The translations under genes were made by a program, and so were the position numbers. 64,000 nt of DNA, taken from Leifsonia shinshuensis (GTDB taxonomy: Bacteria > Actinomycetota > Actinomycetes > Actinomycetales > Microbacteriaceae). Positions 59,318-64,000 of the stretch are shown here, piece after piece. The first letter of the stretch is position 1; every line of letters begins with the position of its first letter. The notes under the pieces were generated by a model that ran no database searches, was not told where the DNA came from, and worked only from the letters and a program-made list of their open reading frames with translations. The stretch covers positions 1 through 64,000 of the forward strand of contig NZ_JAHHZQ010000002.1 in assembly GCF_022606355.1 (NCBI RefSeq). The letters run 5' to 3'.

Positions 59318-60454
59318 TCAGGAGGCGAGCACGCGGGCGTCGTCCGCGGCCCAGGACACGGCGACCACGTCGCCGGGCGCCAGCCGGGTGAGCTCGTCGT
59401 CAGAGGAGTGGCTGGGCCGGGTGGCGATGAGCTGCACGCCCTCCGCCGCCCGCAGGATGTAGCGCCATTCGTCGCCGAGGAACACGGCGTCGAGCAGCGT
59501 CGCCGCGATCTCGCCGCCACCGGCGGAGCCCGCCCGCAGCCGCAGCCGCTCCGGGCGTACGGCGAGCGTCACGGACTCGCCCGCGGACGCGGCGCCGACG
59601 GACGCGCCGACGGAGCCCACTCCGGCGATGTCGACCGTCGCCTCCGCGGGGGTCGAATGGTACACGCCGTCGAGGAGGTTGCAGGTGCCGATGAACCCGG
59701 CGACGAAACGGTTCGCCGGGTGGTCGTAGATCGCCCGCGGTGCGTCGATCTGCTGCACCCGGCCCTCCGACATGACAGCGATGCGGTCGGACATCGTGAG
59801 CGCCTCCTCCTGGTCGTGCGTCACGTACACGAACGTGATCCCGACCTCACGCTGCATGCGCTTGAGCTCGACCTGCATCTCCTTGCGCAGCTGCTGATCG
59901 AGGGCGCCGAGCGGCTCGTCGAGGAGGACGACCGAGGGCCGGGAGACGACGGCGCGCGCGAGCGCGACCCGCTGGCGCTGGCCTCCGGAGAGCTCGTTCG
60001 GCTTGCGGTCGGCGAAGCGCTCCATGTGCACGAGCGCGAGCGCTTCGTCGATGGCCGCGTCGCGCTCCGGGTAGCGCTTGCGGCCGCGCACCTTCAGCTC
60101 GAAGCCGATGTTGTCGCGCACCGACAGGTGCGGGAACAGCGCGTAGCTCTGGAACAGCATGTTGAGGTCGCGCTTGCGCGTGGGGAGCGACTCCACCGAC
60201 CGGCCCGCCAGCTCGATCGAGCCGCCGGTCGGCGTCTCGAAGCCCGCGATCATGCGCATCAGCGTCGTCTTGCCGCAGCCCGACGGCCCGAGGATCGAGA
60301 AGAACTCGTTGTCCTCGATCCTCAGGTCGATCGGGTGGACGACGGTGATGCTCCCGAACGTCTTGGTGACGCCGGAGAGGCGGATGGCCGGGGCCTCCCG
60401 CGGTGCGCGCACGGTCGTGGCGTCCGCAGCGGCCGAGCTGGCGAGCGTGGTCAT
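59318..60454 (-). CDS. potA: Spermidine/putrescine-type ABC transporter ATPase
   Basis: A 378-residue ATPase. Walker A GPSGCGKT (56-63), signature LSGGQ (155-159), Walker B VVLLDEPLGALD, switch ATHDQ-like THDQEE, then a TOBE-type C-terminal domain (LAVRPERLRLR). ATG 60454 has GAGGAGC upstream. It energises the importer encoded by 60493-63377. Family annotation is polyamine; the real substrate may be another amine or amino acid. Confidence 0.93.
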   Translation of the reverse strand: MTTLASSAAADATTVRAPREAPAIRLSGVTKTFGSITVVHPIDLRIEDNEFFSILGPSGCGKTTLMRMIAGFETPTGGSIELAGRSVESLPTRKRDLNMLFQSYALFPHLSVRDNIGFELKVRGRKRYPERDAAIDEALALVHMERFADRKPNELSGGQRQRVALARAVVSRPSVVLLDEPLGALDQQLRKEMQVELKRMQREVGITFVYVTHDQEEALTMSDRIAVMSEGRVQQIDAPRAIYDHPANRFVAGFIGTCNLLDGVYHSTPAEATVDIAGVGSVGASVGAASAGESVTLAVRPERLRLRAGSAGGGEIAATLLDAVFLGDEWRYILRAAEGVQLIATRPSHSSDDELTRLAPGDVVAVSWAADDARVLAS

Positions 60455-60492
60455 GGAATGCTCCTCGTGGATGGTCGGGAGGCGGCTGCGGC

Positions 60493-61557
60493 CTAGGAGG
60501 CCTTGACCTTGGTCCAGCCCTGCTGGAAGTACTGCAGGGCCTTGCCCGGGTCGACGATGAACTCGCTCGCCTTGAGCTGCGCGTCGGTCGGGTAGACCGC
60601 GACGCTCTCGAGCATGGTCTTGTCGGTGATGTCGGCCTTCGCCGCCTCGTTCGCCGTCGCGCTGCCGCCGTCGTTGGTCGCCATGGCGGCGATCTCGGGA
60701 CGCAGCGTGAAGTTCAGCCACTTGTAGGCGGCGTCGGAGTGCGGTGCGTTCTTCGCCACCGAGAAGCCGTCGACCCAGAGCGTCCCGCCCTCCTTGGGGA
60801 TGACGAACTTGACGTCGGGGTTGGCCGCGGTCACCTTCGCGATCGCGCTGCCGCCGTACGCCTCCGCGACGCAGGCGTCACCCGACGCGAGCAGGTCGGA
60901 GTAGTTCGACGAGTTGTAGCCGGCGAGCAGGGGCTTCTGGTCGAGCAGCGACTGGGTCGCCTTGGCGATGTCCTTCTCGCTGGTGGAGGTGGCCTTCAGG
61001 CCGTTGACCTGCAGCGCGGGGATGTACGCGCTGAGCATGTTGTCGAGCATGTAGATCTTGCCCTTGTACGCCGGGTCCCAGAGCGCCTTCCAGCTGTCGA
61101 TCGCGGTGCCGGTGCACTTCTCGTTGTAGGCCAGGCCGGTCGTCCCCCAGATCCACGGGACGCTGTACTCGTTGCCCTTGTCGTAGCTGGGATCGGCGAA
61201 CTTCTTGCCGAGGTTGTCGAGGCCCGTGATCTTGGAGTGGTCGAGCTTCTCGACCAGGTCCTGGCCGACGAGCTGCTGCACGGCGTACTGGCTCGGCTCG
61301 ACGATGTCGTAGCCGGAGCCGCCGGCGGCGAGCTTGGAGATCATCGTCTCGTTGGCATCGAACGTGTCGACGGTGACCTTGATGCCGGTCTCCTTCTCGA
61401 AGGCTGCGATGACGCTCTTGGGGATCTCGTCGGCCCACGCGTAGATGTTGAGCTGCGTGGAGGCGGCTGTGGTGGACGATCCGCCCGCTCCGCTGGAGCA
61501 GGCCGTGAGACCGAGGGCGGCGACGGCCGCGACGGTCAGCAGTGCTGTGCGTTTCAT
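60493..61557 (-). CDS. potD: Spermidine/putrescine-type binding lipoprotein
   Basis: A 354-residue lipoprotein (LGLTA|C) with PotD-family segments LNIYAWADEIPKSVIAAFEKETGIKV, DIVEPSQYAVQQL, VPWIWGTTGLAYNE and KGGTLWV-like EGGTLWVDGFSVAKNAPHSDAAYKWLNF. ATG 61557 has GGAAGAAGA upstream. It lies between potC and potA in the operon order B-C-D-A. Confidence 0.92.
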   Translation of the reverse strand: MKRTALLTVAAVAALGLTACSSGAGGSSTTAASTQLNIYAWADEIPKSVIAAFEKETGIKVTVDTFDANETMISKLAAGGSGYDIVEPSQYAVQQLVGQDLVEKLDHSKITGLDNLGKKFADPSYDKGNEYSVPWIWGTTGLAYNEKCTGTAIDSWKALWDPAYKGKIYMLDNMLSAYIPALQVNGLKATSTSEKDIAKATQSLLDQKPLLAGYNSSNYSDLLASGDACVAEAYGGSAIAKVTAANPDVKFVIPKEGGTLWVDGFSVAKNAPHSDAAYKWLNFTLRPEIAAMATNDGGSATANEAAKADITDKTMLESVAVYPTDAQLKASEFIVDPGKALQYFQQGWTKVKAS

Positions 61558-61593
61558 GGGTCTTCTTCCGGGGGTAGAAGGGATGGGAGGGGT

Positions 61594-62412
61594 CTAGCGG
61601 GGTGCGGTGGTGCTGTCGGGAGCTGGCGCGGAACCGGATGGGGTCGCGAGGATCCGCCGCATCTGTTGGATGCCGACGGAGAGGACGATGACGAACGTCA
61701 GGACGATCAGCAGCGTCCCCAGGGCGTTGAGCTCCGGGGTGAGACCGGACTTGAGCAACGAGTAGACGCGCAGGGGCATCGTGGTCGAGCCGACGCCGCT
61801 GACGAAGGTCGAGATGACGATGTTGCCAAGCGAGACGGTGAAGGCGAGCAGCCATGAGGCGATGATCGAGGAGCGCATCAACGGGAACAGCACGCGGGTG
61901 AAGGTACGCCAGGGCGTGCACCCGAGGTCGGCCGCGGCCTCGATGAGGCTCGGGTCGAGGGTGCGGAAGCCGCCCACCATGATCAGGGTCGTCAGCGGCA
62001 GCGTGATGATCAGGTGGCCGAGGACGAGCGTGACGATGCCGAGCGGGACGTGCAGAAAGCTGAACACCGAGAGCAGCGCGACGCCGAGGACGATCTCGGG
62101 CACGATCAGCGGCAGCACGATCGCGGCTAGCACCATCCCGGAGCCCCTGAAGGGGAACCGCACCAGGGCGATGGCGGCGAGGAGGCCGACCACGGTCGCG
62201 ACGGAGGCCGCGAGCACTCCGACGATCGCACTGATCCCGAGCGTCTGCAGCAGGGCGCCGTCGGCGAACAGTTCGCCGTACCAGCGGAGGCTGAAGCCCT
62301 GCCAGGTGTAGCCTCCCGCCGCCGAGTTGAAGGAGTAGACGATCACCGCGATGATCGGGATGTAGAGGAAGACCAGCACCAGGCGGGCGATCCACGACGT
62401 TGCGCGATCCAT
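61594..62412 (-). CDS. potC: Spermidine/putrescine-type permease, PotC type
   Basis: A 272-residue permease with six transmembrane helices. The EAA loop reads IEAAADLGCTPWRTFTRVLFPLM. ATG 62412 overlaps the potB stop (ATGA), so the permeases are coupled. Confidence 0.92.
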   Translation of the reverse strand: MDRATSWIARLVLVFLYIPIIAVIVYSFNSAAGGYTWQGFSLRWYGELFADGALLQTLGISAIVGVLAASVATVVGLLAAIALVRFPFRGSGMVLAAIVLPLIVPEIVLGVALLSVFSFLHVPLGIVTLVLGHLIITLPLTTLIMVGGFRTLDPSLIEAAADLGCTPWRTFTRVLFPLMRSSIIASWLLAFTVSLGNIVISTFVSGVGSTTMPLRVYSLLKSGLTPELNALGTLLIVLTFVIVLSVGIQQMRRILATPSGSAPAPDSTTAPR

Positions 62413-63377
62413 CAGGCGACCTTCTTCCGTCCGCGCCGGGCGATGAGGCCGGCCACGGCCATCGCGAGCAGCATGAGCACGAGCAGCACCATGGAGACCG
62501 CGGCGCCCATCGGCTGGTTCCGGAACTCGGTGTAGAGGGTGACGATGAGGTTGCCGACGAGCTGCTGCTTGCCGCCGCCGAGCAGCACCGGGATGACGAA
62601 GACGCCGAGCGTGGGGATGAACGTCAGCATCGCGGCGGCGATGATGCCGGTCGAGCTGAGCGGCACCAGCACCCGGAAGTGGGTCTGCCACCAGCCGCAG
62701 CCGAGGTCGGCCGCCGCTTCCTTGACCGACGGGTCGATGGCCCGCATGCTGGCGTAGATCGGGAAGATCGCGGTGGGCAGGAACGCGTACAGGAGGCCCA
62801 TGACGACGGCGCCCTGGCTCGGCACGAGTGACAGCTGCGAGGTGTTCACCCCGAGCAGGTCGAGCAGGCCGTAGACGGGGCCGCCCCGGCCGAGGACCGA
62901 GATCCAGGCGAACGTGCGGACCAGGAAGTCGATCCAGAACGGCACGATGATGAGCAGCAGGAGCAGCGACTGCCGCTGCGGAGGCCGCGACACGATGTAG
63001 TACGAGACGATGTAGCCGACGACCAGGCAGATGACCGTGTTGAGCACGGCCATCCCGAGGCTGTAGACGAGGACCTTGCCGTAGACCGGGTCCATCAGCT
63101 GCGCGTAGTTGTCGAACGTGAAGCCGCCGGTGATGCCGCCGTAGACGTTGCTCTCGGCGAACGAGTTGCGGGCGACGATCAGGATCGGAACGATCGCGAG
63201 CCCGAGGACCGCGACGATCGCGGGCACGAGGAGCAGGATGCCGGTGAGGGTGCGGCGGCGGGTGCTCCTCCTGGTCGTGGCGCTCACGCCGCCCCGCCTG
63301 CCAGCGGTGCCGCCGGAACGAGAGCGGACGCTCTGCACGGCCACGGTGTCCGCACGATCGATGGTGTCGCTCGTCAC
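62412..63377 (-). CDS. potB: Spermidine/putrescine-type permease, PotB type
   Basis: A 321-residue permease with a basic, Ser/Arg-rich N-terminus, six transmembrane helices and EAA loop KEAAADLGCGWWQTHFRVLVPLS. The GTG at 63377 has GGAGGGAG upstream. It is the first gene of a long minus-strand run down to 56359, with gaps under about 90 nt, so the whole cluster may be one transcript. Confidence 0.91.
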   Translation of the reverse strand: MTSDTIDRADTVAVQSVRSRSGGTAGRRGGVSATTRRSTRRRTLTGILLLVPAIVAVLGLAIVPILIVARNSFAESNVYGGITGGFTFDNYAQLMDPVYGKVLVYSLGMAVLNTVICLVVGYIVSYYIVSRPPQRQSLLLLLIIVPFWIDFLVRTFAWISVLGRGGPVYGLLDLLGVNTSQLSLVPSQGAVVMGLLYAFLPTAIFPIYASMRAIDPSVKEAAADLGCGWWQTHFRVLVPLSSTGIIAAAMLTFIPTLGVFVIPVLLGGGKQQLVGNLIVTLYTEFRNQPMGAAVSMVLLVLMLLAMAVAGLIARRGRKKVA

Positions 63378-63602
63378 GCCTGCACTCCCTCCGTCGGATG
63401 ATCCAGGACGACCGCCCGGGTTGATCCATTGTTTGCGGAAGGTTCAGCCGCCCGAAACTCGGGGAGGGTTCGAGATCAGTGGCGTCCGAGTTACATGCTT
63501 ACGCATATCGCACCGGGGCGTGCGCCGACGGACCCGGTCGGCACCGGCTCGACCGGGACGGTCGGGCGCCCGCCGAGGGCGGCCTCCGGTTTCGCAGGCC
63601 TG
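63378..63602. other. Intergenic region upstream of the potB cluster
   Basis: 225 bases with no gene. It should hold the promoter of the potBCDA-amidase-BKACE run. I see a weak AT-richer block near 63475-63510 (ATGCTTACGCATAT, itself a near palindrome at 63494-63507), a candidate site for one of the Lrp proteins. Confidence 0.4.
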
Positions 63603-63923
63603 TTACGGCGCGATGACCATGCGGGAGATGCGGTCGTGGTCGACCGCGAACCGGATCGGGCTCGTGCCGGTGAACCCGTCGCCCGTCACCGCCACTGTCA
63701 CGACCCACTCGTCTCCCTCGCGCTCCACGCCGTCGACGACGAAGTGCGACCGCTTGCCGATGTTGTCGCTCGCGTTCCACGAACGTGCACCCGCCTGGCC
63801 GTGGAAGACGCGCCCCCAGTCCTCCAGGTGCGCGTCGTCGGTGAACACGGCGACGAACGCCTCCGTGTCGCCGCGGTTCGTGGCGTCGATGAACGTCTGG
63901 ATGGGCGCGGGGAGGTCGGTCAT
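63603..63923 (-). CDS. NTF2/SnoaL-like small protein
   Basis: A 106-residue protein of the NTF2-like (nuclear transport factor 2/SnoaL) fold: IQTFIDATNRGDTEAFVAVFTDDAHLEDWGRVFHG at the start, then a curved beta-sheet (KRSHFVVDGVEREGDEWVVTVAVTGDGFTG). The fold hosts many enzymes and binding proteins; a cupped pocket is predicted, but the substrate is unknown. It is separate from the potB cluster. Confidence 0.85.
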   Translation of the reverse strand: MTDLPAPIQTFIDATNRGDTEAFVAVFTDDAHLEDWGRVFHGQAGARSWNASDNIGKRSHFVVDGVEREGDEWVVTVAVTGDGFTGTSPIRFAVDHDRISRMVIAP

Positions 63924-64000
63924 GCGTCGAGGATGCCACGCGTGACGGGGTGGTATCCAGGGGCCGGCGATCCCCCCATCCGGATCCGTCTGCGCGGGTC

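Noticed and set aside
59318-63377. Assignment of the importer specifically to spermidine or putrescine
   Set aside because: The family name is used only as a type. Neighbouring BKACE and amidase genes suggest another amine or amide compound, and the binding-protein sequence alone does not decide.

Overview
The window is high-GC DNA (about 70 percent by eye) with short, tightly packed operons, many GTG starts, ATGA/GTGA stop-start overlaps and very few T-tract terminators. Gene content (three LacI-controlled CUT1 sugar importers that lack their own ATPase, a lactococcin-972-like bacteriocin, a LigD-type polymerase, a DUF2510 protein, a GntR-controlled methylcitrate operon) fits an actinobacterium, most likely a Microbacteriaceae member of the Leifsonia/Microbacterium type. 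The organism call is inference. The first 40 bases are a G-run/C-run that looks like a contig edge.

Layout. (1) 43-11253: sugar locus I. An ABC importer and a secreted beta-helix protein on the minus strand, a GH92 alpha-mannosidase on the plus strand, a serine hydrolase and a LacI regulator. The same AAAGCGCTTT operator lies in both divergent promoter regions. (2) 11254-19340: an integrative-element graveyard at tRNA-Ser(GCT). It has three copies of the tRNA 3' end, a frameshifted tyrosine integrase, duplicated lipoprotein genes, and a cassette of a HipA-like kinase, a HIRAN/HipA-N-like protein and a divergent unknown gene. (3) 19411-25032: a DUF2510 membrane protein, pntB-pntA transhydrogenase, small hypotheticals, a Dabb protein and a methyltransferase. 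(4) 25229-28352: gntR-prpD-prpB without prpC. (5) 28457-30044: aldo/keto reductase and a VOC protein. (6) 30126-37563: sugar locus II (GH1-like glycosidase, CUT1 importer, LacI, GH2) with a GTTCAACGTTGAAC operator. (7) 37574-41300: a five-gene lactococcin-972-like bacteriocin/ABC operon. (8) 41435-42658: LigD-type polymerase domain. (9) 42962-54738: sugar locus III (MFS transporter, three DUF2804 paralogues, CUT1 importer, LacI, GH2) linked by TTGCAACGTTGCAA-like operators. (10) 54843-56847: small membrane protein, VIT-family protein and two Lrp/AsnC regulators. (11) 56879-63377: a minus-strand run encoding a polyamine-type ABC importer, nitrilase-like amidase, RraA-like protein and BKACE enzyme. 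(12) 63603-63923: an NTF2-like protein.

How the parts work together. The three sugar loci share one plan: a LacI sensor, a binding protein with two permeases, and glycosidases that are mostly cytoplasmic (no signal peptide). Oligosaccharides are probably imported and then cut inside the cell, using an ATPase encoded elsewhere. The least explained parts are the DUF2804 trio inside regulon III, the kinase/HIRAN cassette in the tRNA island, and the BKACE-amidase-polyamine-transporter cluster.
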